From positions 1 to 64,000 of the forward strand of contig NZ_JAGGOK010000036.1 of NCBI RefSeq assembly GCF_018614615.1: a DNA stretch of 64,000 nt. Reading direction: 5' to 3'. Position 1 is the first letter of the stretch, and each line of letters begins with the position of its first letter. The notes under the pieces are model-generated. The model did not search any database, was not told the origin of the DNA, and was given only the letters and a program-made list of their open reading frames with translations. The translations under genes and the position numbers were made by a program. Source of the stretch: Streptomyces sp. ISL-100 (GTDB lineage: Bacteria > Actinomycetota > Actinomycetes > Streptomycetales > Streptomycetaceae). Shown one piece after another: positions 1 through 9,063 of the stretch.

Positions 1-79
1 GATCAAACCCGGAACGGTTCAGGGTCGTGTACGTGTCCGCCGTGATGGTGATCGAGGAGTGGTCGAGCATCTGCTGGTT
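1..79 (-). pseudogene. Tyrosine recombinase (integrase) C-terminal fragment
   Basis: Reading leftward from position 79, one frame gives QQMLDHSSITITADTYTTL, the box around the catalytic His and Tyr near the C-terminus of phage and ICE tyrosine integrases (usual form V.Q.LGHSSI.IT.DTYT). The reading runs off the left edge, so the gene end is not visible. I could not follow a convincing integrase frame to the right of about position 80, so upstream parts look lost or frameshifted. What is seen is one strong motif. That it is a relic of an integrative element is inferred, and fits the tRNA-Ser duplications at 26.1 and 29.7 kb. Confidence 0.5.
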
Positions 80-313
80 CCCACAGGGCTGTGGGACGTC
101 CAGCCGCTTCGTCCGATCGCCGGCTCACGGGGCGACGGTAGGAGCATGCACAGCGAAGGCGTCGTTGTGCCAGGTCGACACGTACTTTGGCCGGAAGAGC
201 ATTGCTGCTGCAACCAGCGGGCTGATACTCATGAAGGTCCTGTTGTCAGTGGTCTGAGCGATGCTGAGCCCAGCTGCAGGTACGTATCTGCCAAGAGATG
301 CACGGGGGTTGCT

Positions 314-718
314 GTGACGGGGTGGGACATCGCGCCTGCGGGGGTGCAGTCAGTGGTCTCTCAGGTGAGAGAGGCTGCGGACGGTATGAGTGCCGGGATC
401 CGGCTGTACGGGGCAAGCGTTCAGGGGGCGATGGAGTCGGCGGGCACGCTGGCGTTCGGTGGAGAGAGTGCCGGAGGCGGTGGCCGGGCGACCGGGCTGG
501 TAGCGGTGGCGTTGGGGCAGTTCGTCGAGGGGACGGAGACTGACGTGGCGTTCTTGCCGCTGCGTGCCAGGAACTCGGCGAACGGCGCCATCGAGGCGAC
601 CAATGCGTACCTCGCCGGGAGTCTGGAGCAGGCGTGGAACGCCCAGCGGCAGGCGACGCTGGCGCCTGACGTGACGGCGTTTCTGGAGGCGGCCCGCAGG
701 CGGGCGGGCGAGAGGTGA
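314..718 (+). CDS. DUF6507 family protein of a toxin locus
   Basis: A small protein of 134 aa beginning VTGWDIAPAGVQSVVSQV, the N-terminal signature I recognise from DUF6507 proteins of Streptomyces. It is largely helical and Gly/Ala rich, with no signal peptide or membrane segment, and about the size of WXG100/ESX-like partner proteins. The frame stays open further upstream, but the GTG at 314 gives the family-like start. It ends in a GTGA overlap with the toxin gene, so the two are translationally coupled. By analogy with two-gene ESX-type toxin loci it may be the co-secreted partner or chaperone of the large toxin. That role is inferred and not shown by any motif. Confidence 0.7.
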   Translation: MTGWDIAPAGVQSVVSQVREAADGMSAGIRLYGASVQGAMESAGTLAFGGESAGGGGRATGLVAVALGQFVEGTETDVAFLPLRARNSANGAIEATNAYLAGSLEQAWNAQRQATLAPDVTAFLEAARRRAGER

Positions 719-3018
719 TCAGTCCGGAGAAGATACCCACCTTCACCGGTGACCTAGTCGAGCTGCAGCGGCAGGTCACCGCTCTGCGGCGGGCTGCGAA
801 TGCGATCAGCGAGCGCGGCAGCGATGTCCACACCCGCTTCCAGCACCTGAACGCCTCGTACAAGGCGCCTGAGGCGGGGCAGCTGCTTGCCACCACGCAG
901 GCGGTGCAGGACACCTCCGGCACCTTCGCCGGCCGACTGGAGACGGTGGCCGGGGCGCTCGAGACGTACGCGGTCGAAGTCGCCGGGCTCATCAAGCAGC
1001 TGGAGAAGCTGCGCTGGCGGGCGGCGGCGTTCGTGGAGTCGGTCAAGGACGACGAGGGCCCGTTCGAGAACTGGCGGAAGGACGAGGACAAGGTCGCCGA
1101 GCACCAGGCGATCTGGGACGGGGTGAACACGGCGACCGCCGCGTTCCAGCAGGCCGAGGTGACCTGCGCCGACAAGATCACCGCGTTGGTGGACGGCACC
1201 CAGTGGCATATCAACGACGGCAGCCCCAAGCAGAAGAACCCTTACGGCTTCAGCGCCGAGCAGCTGGCCCAGGCCGATTCCCTTCCGTGGGGCAGTCCGG
1301 AGCACCGCGAGATGCTGCCGTTCGGGATCGATTACCACCTGGAGCAGGTAGGGATCAGCGTGTGGGACAACGCTGCCGGCTCGGTCGAGGGACTGATCGA
1401 TCTCTTCAGTACCGGCGAGGAGGGAGGCGCCGCCCGCGAGGGACTGTTCCGGGTGATCGTCGGCGCTGAGGGCTATCTCCTCGACCCGCACGGCGATCGC
1501 AAGGACCTCTCGCCGTTCATGAAAAAGCTCATGGACGACAGCAAGCCGCACGCCAAGGAGTTCGGCAAGTCGTTCGTCGCCTGGGACGACTGGGGCACCA
1601 ACTCCGGCAAGGCAGTGGGCACGATCATCTTCAACGGCCTCACCCTGGGCGCCGGACCATTGGGTGCGGCCTCGAAGGTCGGCTCGGCGGCCGGCAAGGC
1701 GGGCGCGGCTTCCCGCGTGGCCGGCACCCTGGCCAAGGTGGGCGAGGTCCTGGACCCGATCGGCGCGGCAGCCAAGACGGTCGGCGTCGCCGTTCGCACC
1801 CTGCCGAGGGTCGCCGACCTCACTGCAGGGGTCCGCGCCGCCACCGATGCCACCGCAACCGCGGGCAGGGCGCACAGTGTCATCGAGTTCCCTGACGGCT
1901 CCCAGCTCCGCGTCGAAGACGGCCAGTTCACGCCCGGCAGGAAGGGCGTGCCCGACACCACGCCAGCCCCCCACGAACCGGCCGCCGGCACCCGCACGCC
2001 TTCGAGTGAGGTTCCCCGTCGGCACGAACTGGTCGGCGCGGGCGCGCGCGCACCCGAAGCCACCGGGCATACGGGCGACAACCTGCCACCCAACGCTAGC
2101 CACGATGTGTCCAGCGGGGCTGGTTCTCACGACAGTCCCGCGACCCACAGCGGTCACGCGGGCGTAGGTGACCAGCACGGACGTCACGAAACCGGAGCAG
2201 GGTCACCTTCCGGTGGCGGGCACGGAGCCGAGACCCCGGATTCCGGCTCTTCGGGGCACTCAGACGCCACACCCCCTGCGGATGGCGGCGATGGCACCGG
2301 GCATGCCAATGACGGCCACGGCGGCGGTGAGGACCCTGGCCCTACGCCCTCAGGCCCCATGGAGCGAGGGGGCGATGCCGAGCACCTGCTACGTGAGGGA
2401 ATCCGCAGCATTCCCAAGAACACTATGAAGCCCAAAGTGGTCGAGAAGATCGTGGAAAGGCTGGGGGAGTCCCCTTCGGGGCGTGAAATCGCTGACATCA
2501 TCAGTTCCGGCCATCTGTCACAGTCCCCCGGATTTAGGGACACCGTCTCCATGTTGGGTTCCGGTCGCCCGGACCAATTTCCTCGGGCCGTGGACCAGCT
2601 CCGGCTTGGCGACCAGTTCTACAGAAGCGGCCTGCGCCACATCGAGTTCGAAGTCAAGAATCCTGCGATCAAGGCGGACATCGATGTGCGGGTGACAGAC
2701 GACACAGGAAACAGCTTCGGCTACCAGATGAAGCGGCTCAACAATCCCAAGAACCCATTCGACTCGATCGCCAAGCCGGACAACCTGGGGCAATTGTCAA
2801 AGTCTGTGGCCGACCATAAAGTCATGCTCATCGACGGCCAGGGATCAGTCGCCGAGTGGGAAGCCCGAGGGATTCCGGAAGAACTCCTACAAGTACACCG
2901 AGGCGAGCACCCGTTCAAGAGTGAGAAGGGGCGTGGCATCCTGTTCGTACTCCGGCTCGACGACGGTACGATCATTATCCCGCCGGGCTCCAAGGTCGAC
3001 CCACGAGGTGTTCTGTGA
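715..3018 (+). CDS. Polymorphic toxin with nuclease-like C-terminal domain
   Basis: A 767-aa modular protein. Residues 1-150 are helical and coiled-coil-like (KIPTFTGDLVELQRQVTAL), resembling LXG/ESX-type secretion domains. Residues 170-400 form a Gly/Ala-rich pre-toxin region. Residues 400-560 are a low-complexity His/Gly/Ser/Pro linker. Residues about 570-767 form a compact, less GC-biased C-terminal domain. There, KADIDVRVTDDTGNSFGYQMKRL resembles a PD-(D/E)xK nuclease core (D...QxK), which is a weak call. The gene starts by GTGA overlap with the DUF6507 gene and ends by GTGA overlap with a likely immunity gene, the usual toxin-immunity order. Secretion through a type VII system is inferred from architecture. 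The target is unknown, though DNA or RNA is the best guess. Confidence 0.65.
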   Translation: MISPEKIPTFTGDLVELQRQVTALRRAANAISERGSDVHTRFQHLNASYKAPEAGQLLATTQAVQDTSGTFAGRLETVAGALETYAVEVAGLIKQLEKLRWRAAAFVESVKDDEGPFENWRKDEDKVAEHQAIWDGVNTATAAFQQAEVTCADKITALVDGTQWHINDGSPKQKNPYGFSAEQLAQADSLPWGSPEHREMLPFGIDYHLEQVGISVWDNAAGSVEGLIDLFSTGEEGGAAREGLFRVIVGAEGYLLDPHGDRKDLSPFMKKLMDDSKPHAKEFGKSFVAWDDWGTNSGKAVGTIIFNGLTLGAGPLGAASKVGSAAGKAGAASRVAGTLAKVGEVLDPIGAAAKTVGVAVRTLPRVADLTAGVRAATDATATAGRAHSVIEFPDGSQLRVEDGQFTPGRKGVPDTTPAPHEPAAGTRTPSSEVPRRHELVGAGARAPEATGHTGDNLPPNASHDVSSGAGSHDSPATHSGHAGVGDQHGRHETGAGSPSGGGHGAETPDSGSSGHSDATPPADGGDGTGHANDGHGGGEDPGPTPSGPMERGGDAEHLLREGIRSIPKNTMKPKVVEKIVERLGESPSGREIADIISSGHLSQSPGFRDTVSMLGSGRPDQFPRAVDQLRLGDQFYRSGLRHIEFEVKNPAIKADIDVRVTDDTGNSFGYQMKRLNNPKNPFDSIAKPDNLGQLSKSVADHKVMLIDGQGSVAEWEARGIPEELLQVHRGEHPFKSEKGRGILFVLRLDDGTIIIPPGSKVDPRGVL

Positions 3019-4028
3019 TTACGACGACCCCTGTCGGAAGCTGGTCCTGGGAGACCAAAACGCAGATCTCCGACGATGACCTTGCGACACGGTGCACACA
3101 AGGGGTTCTCAACGCCTGGATGGTCCTGCGCGCGCGCGGTCTCGCCGAAGGCAACGCGCGCGCCGACCTCACCGTCCGAGCCAAGGATGATGACACCGTC
3201 CTGCTCGGCCTGAAGAGAGTGCGCGTAGACCTACAGAGCGCTCTCTCCGGGGATCAATTCTTCAGCAACCTGCCGACCATCGACTGGGATCGTGGTGGCG
3301 TGGTGACGATCGACCTCTCAACGCCTGGCGCCTGCCTCCGAGCCGGCCAGCCGCGTCACGTCGAAAAGCTCTTCACGATCTCCGTTGACGCGTGGGCGAG
3401 CGGTGCGGGAACTCTGACACTTCACACGTTCTCAGATGCCTGGATGTCCCACGACCTTCGCGGTCACAAGCAGCCCGAGGTGCAGGAGGAGAACGCTCCA
3501 CGCCTTAAGTCCGCTCTCGCTGCCATCGAGCAGCTGACAGAGGCTGAGACCATTCCCTCGGACCCCACTTCGTACGGAATCCCAACCGAAGACGGTTTCG
3601 AAGACCTTCCGGACGAAGACCCGGACCTGCTGGACTCCTGGCACATGTTCGAGGTCCCGCGCCGAACTGAGCAGATTCAGGCGAAGCTTCCACCGAGCGC
3701 GGTGTCATTCAGAACGGAGACCAACTCACCCGTCGAGTTTTTTGAAGTGGCTGTCGGCGGTCGCGTTGTCGGTTACCTGTGGGCAGCTGACGGCGACGAC
3801 GCCGCAGGGTACGAGCCGCGTACCCCTGCTGGCGATGAGGCGCTCGACGCCGGATGCTCATGGCTGGCACGCCTCAGCGAGGCAAAGAAGCGCGGGCTTT
3901 CTCCGTCCCAGGCGTTGCGTGACCTGTCACCATGGCCCGGCGACTCACAGACCGGGACCATCGTGTCCGCCTCACTGCGAGAAGCCTCCTCACTGGAGGA
4001 TCTGCAGGAACTCTCGGGACGCGAGTGA
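3015..4028 (+). CDS. Putative immunity protein, cognate to the upstream toxin
   Basis: A 337-aa acidic soluble protein overlapping the toxin stop codon by GTGA, so production is coupled to the toxin. There is no signal peptide or membrane segment, as expected for a cytoplasmic immunity protein. Residues 1-210 are clearly related to the second small protein at 4224: both begin GSWSW and both carry the pattern W..(D)..G..(H/Q)PEV..(E/Y)NAPRL..AL. The extra C-terminal third (about 215-337) is absent from that paralogue. I do not recognise the family by name. The immunity role rests on position and on the paralogy with the downstream orphan copy. Confidence 0.55.
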   Translation: MITTTPVGSWSWETKTQISDDDLATRCTQGVLNAWMVLRARGLAEGNARADLTVRAKDDDTVLLGLKRVRVDLQSALSGDQFFSNLPTIDWDRGGVVTIDLSTPGACLRAGQPRHVEKLFTISVDAWASGAGTLTLHTFSDAWMSHDLRGHKQPEVQEENAPRLKSALAAIEQLTEAETIPSDPTSYGIPTEDGFEDLPDEDPDLLDSWHMFEVPRRTEQIQAKLPPSAVSFRTETNSPVEFFEVAVGGRVVGYLWAADGDDAAGYEPRTPAGDEALDAGCSWLARLSEAKKRGLSPSQALRDLSPWPGDSQTGTIVSASLREASSLEDLQELSGRE

Positions 4029-4065
4029 CGACCCGCCGGATGGCCAAAGCAGTGAGCGCGAAGAG

Positions 4066-4215
4066 CAGGACGTCATCGCCCTCGCCCCGGAGATGCCGGA
4101 TGCCCGCAGTGTGCTTGCCGGGCTGTACGCCGGTGGTCCCGATCTTCGGGTAAGCAGCAGCGACGACGGGGCTGTCATCCAGCTGCGCACGCCGAACGGA
4201 CCCACATTCCCGTAA
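4066..4215 (+). pseudogene. Duplicated 5' fragment of the DUF6177 gene
   Basis: From 4066 the sequence nearly repeats the start of the gene at 4930, from 4936 on. The encoded text matches from QDVIAL(A/T)PEMPDARSVL through AGGPDLRVSSS; the DNA is nearly identical for about 100 bases, then diverges and reaches a TAA at 4213-4215. The fragment lacks the GTG start of the full copy and has no RBS of its own. It sits between the first immunity gene and its paralogue. This is what is left when an immunity cassette is inserted or swapped by recombination at the boundary of the DUF6177 gene. Confidence 0.75.
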
Positions 4216-4223
4216 GGAACACC

Positions 4224-4868
4224 ATGTCGAAATTGATGCGCGCGCCGCGGGAATGCGGTTCGTGGTCCTGGGACCTCTCCGAGGTTGCCGCACCGGGTCT
4301 GGATTCAGCGTTTTCTACGGCGGCACGGATGACTGAGGTGCTTGTTCGGCTTGAGCTGCTCACTCCCGCCAAGCTTGAGTACCGCTGGCACGTATTGGGC
4401 GTCGGCACAACCGGCATCACGAGCAGTCTTGAGCTCACTAAATCTCTTGGAGACCCGAGCCTTCCGGAACGACTGCTCGGCAGTCGCCCCGTCGGGTTTC
4501 CCACCGCGGAAATCGGTGGCCTTCACGTCATTGGCGCAGGGACATGGCTTGACGCGACAGGACAGCCCCAAAAAGAGGTGCAGCTGATTAATTTGTCCGT
4601 ATCTCCAGCTCCTGTCGGCCTCTCGGCGGAACTGTCCGTGCATCACGACATTTGGGCCTGGTACGACTTTTCGGGCCGTCCGCATCCTGAGGTCTACCGC
4701 TACAACGCACCACGGCTCGCGGCAGCCTTGAAGGAGCTCGGCAGTCTGCTCGGCATGACCCCCGAACCGGGTGAGCCCACCTACTTCGGCGCCGCCACGC
4801 CTGAAGGGCTGGCCACGCCGGATGCGTATGACGATGGCTTGGGGCCCGATCTCACAGGCAGGCTCTGA
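4224..4868 (+). CDS. Second (orphan) immunity-like protein
   Basis: A 214-aa protein preceded by AAGGA just upstream of the ATG at 4224. It is a paralogue of the N-terminal two thirds of the protein at 3015: both have GSWSW near the start and a shared block HPEVYRYNAPRLAAALKEL here against QPEVQEENAPRLKSALAAI there, followed by similar proline-rich spacing to a TPEGL/TEDGF motif. No toxin gene precedes it; the upstream neighbour is only the duplicated DUF6177 fragment. The natural reading is an immunity gene kept after loss of its toxin, giving protection against a sibling strain's variant. No catalytic motif is visible. Confidence 0.55.
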   Translation: MSKLMRAPRECGSWSWDLSEVAAPGLDSAFSTAARMTEVLVRLELLTPAKLEYRWHVLGVGTTGITSSLELTKSLGDPSLPERLLGSRPVGFPTAEIGGLHVIGAGTWLDATGQPQKEVQLINLSVSPAPVGLSAELSVHHDIWAWYDFSGRPHPEVYRYNAPRLAAALKELGSLLGMTPEPGEPTYFGAATPEGLATPDAYDDGLGPDLTGRL

Positions 4869-4929
4869 TTCGACCAAAGCCGACCTCCCTCTGACGCTGA
4901 CGGCAGTCGACCACCGCTGAAGGATTTTC

Positions 4930-6342
4930 GTGACACAGGACGTCATTGCCCTCACCCCGGAGATGCCGGATGCCCGCAGTGTGCTTGCCGGGCTGTACGC
5001 CGGTGGTCCCGATCTTCGGGTGAGCAGCAGCGCCGAAGGGGCTGTCGTCCATTTGCGTACGCAGGACGGGCGCTCCGTCGTGACGGTCGAGGTTCCGCTG
5101 TTCGTGCAAGTGCCCGGTGAGGTGCGCCGGTTGCTCGGTGCGGGGGCGGGAGCCGAGGCGCCGGTGTGGTGGACCGAGGTGAGGGCGACCACGGCGGTCG
5201 CGGAAGCCGAGCGGCTGGCCGGATCGGTAGCCGGGCGGCTGACCGCGTTGCTGGGCGGGTCCACCTGGCCGGCCGACGCAGCGCACACCGACGTCGTCGC
5301 CGTGTCCTCCGAGGACAATGGCAGCCCCGTCGACAGCCCGCTTGCCGTCGACGTCCTCACGCCCCAGGCCGCCGTGATCCTCCAGGACCGTCCTGTTGTC
5401 GCCGCAACCACCTGGCTAACCGACTTGATACAAACCTGCATCCCGTCGGGACGCGAAGTACAGATCGTCACCCCGCCCGGCACGCGGCTGACCCTGCCCG
5501 TCCGCACCCTGCTGACCAAGGTCCCGGCCCGCTGGATCGTCCGGGACCCCGACTGCGGCTACTACGACGGTCTCACCGGTGCCGTACTCCACTGGCACGA
5601 AGGCCGCTTCACCCAGGCCCTCACGTTGGACGGCCGCACTCCGATCGCGGACGCGTTCCGCTCCGGCACCGGCACCGGCGGGCAAGACGAACAGCAGCTT
5701 CACCTCTCCATCCGCACCACCCACCCCGCGGCCGAAGACCTCCTCCTCGGCAGCGCTCTGGAAGCCGCCTGGCAGGCCCTCACCGGCACCCCACCCGCCG
5801 GATGGTCAACCGCAGAGCCCGTCAACCAGCCCTGGTCACCGAGACAGCTCACCGAACTGGCCCGCACCCGTGCCAAGAAGGCCGCCCCCACCTGGCTGGT
5901 CGCCGTCGGAACCCCCGACAGCCCGGCGATCGCCACCTGCCGCATCATCCGCACTACGGCCGGAGTTGAGGAACACATCACCCTCGCCGTCGGCCACACC
6001 CCAAACCGGACCCCGCCCCTCGACACCCTTCCCGTACTGGCCGAGACCCTCGCCGCCCGGCACAACCTCACCTCAATGCTCACGCACCTGCGCCCCGGCC
6101 GCGCCGACCTGACCACCCCGCCCCACCACGAGCCGCCCCCGGTCCCGCTCTCCTTCACCCTCGGCCCCGACGCCGTACACACCGTCGGCCGCACCCACGC
6201 CGAAGCCTTCCAGCGCCCGCGCCCGACGCGCCTCGGCCCCGCAACGCGCTCCGCTCTGCACTACACCCTCGGCAACGGCACCGATCCCACCGCCTGGCAA
6301 CATCTCCAGGACCTCAACAACCACCTGAAAAGCCGCCAGTGA
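4930..6342 (+). CDS. DUF6177 family protein
   Basis: A 470-aa soluble protein starting at GTG 4930. The opening TQDVIALTPEMPDARSVLAG and later stretches such as VNQPWSPRQLTELARTRA and SFTLGPDAVHTVGRTHAE are features I associate with DUF6177 proteins, common beside DUF6507/ESX-type toxin genes in Streptomyces. There is no signal peptide, transmembrane helix or recognised catalytic motif. A shortened copy of its first 40 codons lies at 4066. Its constant presence in such loci suggests a secretion-accessory or chaperone-like role, which is inferred only. The far 3' end is very GC-rich and proline-biased in the wobble-driven way normal for this genome. Confidence 0.65.
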   Translation: MTQDVIALTPEMPDARSVLAGLYAGGPDLRVSSSAEGAVVHLRTQDGRSVVTVEVPLFVQVPGEVRRLLGAGAGAEAPVWWTEVRATTAVAEAERLAGSVAGRLTALLGGSTWPADAAHTDVVAVSSEDNGSPVDSPLAVDVLTPQAAVILQDRPVVAATTWLTDLIQTCIPSGREVQIVTPPGTRLTLPVRTLLTKVPARWIVRDPDCGYYDGLTGAVLHWHEGRFTQALTLDGRTPIADAFRSGTGTGGQDEQQLHLSIRTTHPAAEDLLLGSALEAAWQALTGTPPAGWSTAEPVNQPWSPRQLTELARTRAKKAAPTWLVAVGTPDSPAIATCRIIRTTAGVEEHITLAVGHTPNRTPPLDTLPVLAETLAARHNLTSMLTHLRPGRADLTTPPHHEPPPVPLSFTLGPDAVHTVGRTHAEAFQRPRPTRLGPATRSALHYTLGNGTDPTAWQHLQDLNNHLKSRQ

Positions 6343-6591
6343 AATTCCGGCTGAGCCAGCGCGGCACGGACAGGTGTCGCAAGATCGGGGCCGATTGCCG
6401 GTCAACGGAGAAACCGGGACTCAGCACTCACCCGTCTCACGGCATCGGTCGCAGTCATGCCCCGGTTTCATAAGCGCATTCTGCGCTCCTCGGCGGCCCT
6501 GAGCCGGCCGGTCACCCACAGCCGTGTACCGGGCAGATCCTTCAGCGAGCTGCCCGTAGCAACGGTGAGAAGAACCGATGCTGCCCGCCGC

Positions 6592-7431
6592 TCAGGCGTC
6601 CTGCCTCCGCAGGTGGGCTAGGACGTCTGCGACCTCGAGGTCGGACCGGTCCTTGTCCCCCTCCCAGCGGGACATGACCGCGACCGCAGCCTCGGCCATG
6701 TCCGCGGGGAGCCCGGCCGCACGCAACGTCTCGGCGATGTCCTGCATCTCGGGGGCCCAGCGCCAGGCCCGTGCCGCCACGCTGGGCAGGTAGGCGGGGT
6801 CGGACAGGATGTTGGACGCCATGATCTCGGCCTCCGCCGTGAGCTGGTCGCCGACGCCATGCGCGTCAGCGAGTGCGTGAGCGACTCCGGCGAGCGTTCG
6901 GGCGGCCTTTTGGTAGCTGGCGAAGGCCATTTTCAAGGCGGAGGCGGATCCAATGTTGCCGCTCGCACGGCGGATGTGCAGGCAGGTGTCCTTGAACAGG
7001 GTGTCCACCAAGTCGGCGGAGTGGCTGTCTCCGGCGAGGTAGAGGCGCGCGCTCCGCTGACCGCCGGGTGGCGGACCGAAGATCGCTCCGTCGAGGACGG
7101 TGCGCCCGGGCCGAATCCGCTCTGCGATGTGCTGCATCCGCTGCGGGTTGATCGCGTTGGCATCGACGTACACCCCGCTGAAGGCACGGTCGGCGACGCT
7201 CGCCGCCACGTCCTCCGCGGCCTGCGGCGGGCAGACCGAAAGGACGACGTCGCTTCTCTCCAGCGCCTCGCCGAGAGAGTCGCATGCGGTAGCGCCGGCT
7301 TCCATCGCCCGGCGCCGCGTCGCCTCGCTTCGGTCATCCGGCACCCAAAGCACCTCGTGGCCTGCCTCGACCGCTTGGGCAGCGACGGCGGCACCCATGG
7401 AGCCGGGGTGCAAGAGGGTAACGGTGGTCAC
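6592..7431 (-). CDS. NAD(P)-dependent oxidoreductase, 3-hydroxyisobutyrate dehydrogenase-like
   Basis: A 279-aa protein beginning with a Rossmann fold: LLHPGSMGAAVAAQAVEAGH at residues 5-24 is a variant of the GxGxMG motif of the beta-hydroxyacid dehydrogenase family. The N-terminal NAD-binding domain (1-150) is followed by a helical domain containing SASALKMAFASYQKA, where the family's catalytic Lys lies (G.....K). The start GTG at 7431 overlaps the stop of the upstream regulator gene (GTGA), so the two are coupled. The substrate cannot be read from sequence. It may act on a 2-hydroxy acid or an imine, as imine reductases share this fold. The cytoplasmic location is inferred from the lack of a signal peptide. 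Confidence 0.7.
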   Translation of the reverse strand: MTTVTLLHPGSMGAAVAAQAVEAGHEVLWVPDDRSEATRRRAMEAGATACDSLGEALERSDVVLSVCPPQAAEDVAASVADRAFSGVYVDANAINPQRMQHIAERIRPGRTVLDGAIFGPPPGGQRSARLYLAGDSHSADLVDTLFKDTCLHIRRASGNIGSASALKMAFASYQKAARTLAGVAHALADAHGVGDQLTAEAEIMASNILSDPAYLPSVAARAWRWAPEMQDIAETLRAAGLPADMAEAAVAVMSRWEGDKDRSDLEVADVLAHLRRQDA

Positions 7432-8795
7432 TGGCTGCCTCCGGGAGGGAGCTGGGCGGGCGAGCGTTCCTGATGAGCAATGATCGACTCTCGAAGTCCG
7501 ATCGCGGAAGGCGACCCCGCTCCTGGGTGCAGCGCGAGCTGACGACTGAAGTGACCGATCCGGCGATCGACGCTCTCAGTGCGGCGTCGCGCATTAACGC
7601 CGAGGACGGGGTGGATCTGAGTCGCGGCGCCCTCGATATCACCTCGGCCCAGCCGGGCCATGGCCAGGTCCATGCGGGCCAGGGACATCTCCCCCAGCCG
7701 TTCCTGTCCCGGCGGTGCGGCCTGGAACATCTCCACCGCTTCGTCGGCGCGAGCCTCGGCGTCGCTGAGATGCTGGGTACCGGCCAGCCAGAGGTGGGTA
7801 CTGCTGGCGTAGAAGAGCTGCTTCTCGACGGGGAAGGCCATCATCCCGCCGGGCAGTTCGTCACCTTCCGCGAGACGTTCACGCAGACGGTCAGCGGCGC
7901 TGAGGGCGGCCAGGGCGTCGCTGCCCCTGTTCAGCTGGCCGTACGCGCGTGCCTTGATGCTCTCCAGGCGGATCTGAGCCGTGCCGGACTCCGGTGTGAA
8001 GACGCTTCCGGCTTCGGCCAGGCGGACGGCGTCGGACGGGCGGCCGTCCCAGTACGAGATCAGGGCCTGAAGCCCGCGCACCCAGGAGCGCAGGCCGTTA
8101 TGCCCGGCCAGTTCCCCGAACAGGAAAGCCGTGCGGGCCTGCGTCTCGGCTGCGTCGTAGCGGCCCAGGTCGAAGCTGGCGTTCGCCAGTACGCCGCACA
8201 GGACGCCGGCGCCCACGTAGAGGTCACAGGTGTACTGCGGTGGCTGACGCCCTTCGAGGAGTGCGAAGGCGTGGTCACGCAGGGTGCGTACTTCGCGGAA
8301 GAGGGGCCCGACGGGCCGGTTGGGGTACGAAACGACGATGCGGCGGATGTCAGCTTCCAGCTGCTCCAGCGTGTGCGGTCCCACATTGCTGCTCTCTGCC
8401 TTGGCCGCGAACTGCGCCGACTCGTTGGCCGCCGCCATGACCACGTCTTCAAGGCCGTACTCGGACGGATCCCCTGCTTGGCCCCCGTCAGCCGCTGGAC
8501 GAAGCGGCGAAGGCCCTGGTCCGGACGACGCAGGCCCGAGCAGACGGGCGGCCGGGATGCCCGGGAACATGAACTCCAGGACGCGACGAGCGACCGTCTG
8601 CGGGGTGCGCACCTCTCCGTGCGCGTATCGGAAGAACTGCCGCTTCTCGATCGTCGCGGTCGAGATCGAGCGAGGGCCTTCCAACTCCGCTAACTGCTTG
8701 GCCGCTTGTTCGTATCGCGTCTTGAAGACCTGGTAGTCCTGCCAGCCCCGCTGGTTGATCAGGGTCTGGAAGAGGGTCGGTCCCGATTGCTCCAC
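7428..8795 (-). CDS. TPR-containing transcriptional regulator (XRE-like)
   Basis: The frame is open from 8846, but the GTG at 8795 has a GAGGGA ribosome site six bases upstream and gives 455 aa starting VEQSGPTLFQTLINQRGWQ. The first 90 residues resemble the DNA-binding head of large Streptomyces XRE-like regulators. Residues about 150-440 are helical and Ala/Leu rich in TPR-like repeats (for example YDAAETQARTAFLFGELAGH and MARLGRGDIEGAATQIHPVL). The stop overlaps the downstream dehydrogenase start, so the regulator probably controls its own operon. The 268-bp region upstream holds two copies of a CATCG(G/C)TTAGG-like sequence (about 8901 and 8932) that could be operator half-sites. The ligand is unknown. 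Confidence 0.6.
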   Translation of the reverse strand: MEQSGPTLFQTLINQRGWQDYQVFKTRYEQAAKQLAELEGPRSISTATIEKRQFFRYAHGEVRTPQTVARRVLEFMFPGIPAARLLGPASSGPGPSPLRPAADGGQAGDPSEYGLEDVVMAAANESAQFAAKAESSNVGPHTLEQLEADIRRIVVSYPNRPVGPLFREVRTLRDHAFALLEGRQPPQYTCDLYVGAGVLCGVLANASFDLGRYDAAETQARTAFLFGELAGHNGLRSWVRGLQALISYWDGRPSDAVRLAEAGSVFTPESGTAQIRLESIKARAYGQLNRGSDALAALSAADRLRERLAEGDELPGGMMAFPVEKQLFYASSTHLWLAGTQHLSDAEARADEAVEMFQAAPPGQERLGEMSLARMDLAMARLGRGDIEGAATQIHPVLGVNARRRTESVDRRIGHFSRQLALHPGAGSPSAIGLRESIIAHQERSPAQLPPGGSQ

Positions 8796-9063
8796 AGCCG
8801 CTCCCTCGCGCCGGCGCCTTCCTCTGGCCACCACGCTAGACAGCAACTGCGCTCAGGTGCAGACCCGTTGGGAAGAATACGCGGACGCACGGCCAATAGA
8901 CATCGGTTAGGCATGAAGGGACCGCGTTAGTCATCGCTTAGGGGCTCGTTCAGGCACGAACGGTGGAGCACACTGCGGTCTTCGCCACGGCAACACGCAC
9001 ACCCTTCGAGATCACGTTCCCCGCCGTGGGTACGCAAAGCCAGGCAGCTCAGGAGGCCCGCTC

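Noticed and set aside
59..313. Upstream extension of the DUF6507 reading frame (open from 59)
   Set aside because: The sequence before the GTG at 314 is not like the family, contains Cys- and His-rich shadow text, and overlaps the integrase remnant on the other strand.
754..2187. Long open frame antisense to the toxin gene
   Set aside because: A GC-wobble shadow: low-complexity Val/Leu/Arg text with no domain, opposite a gene with clear architecture and GTGA couplings.
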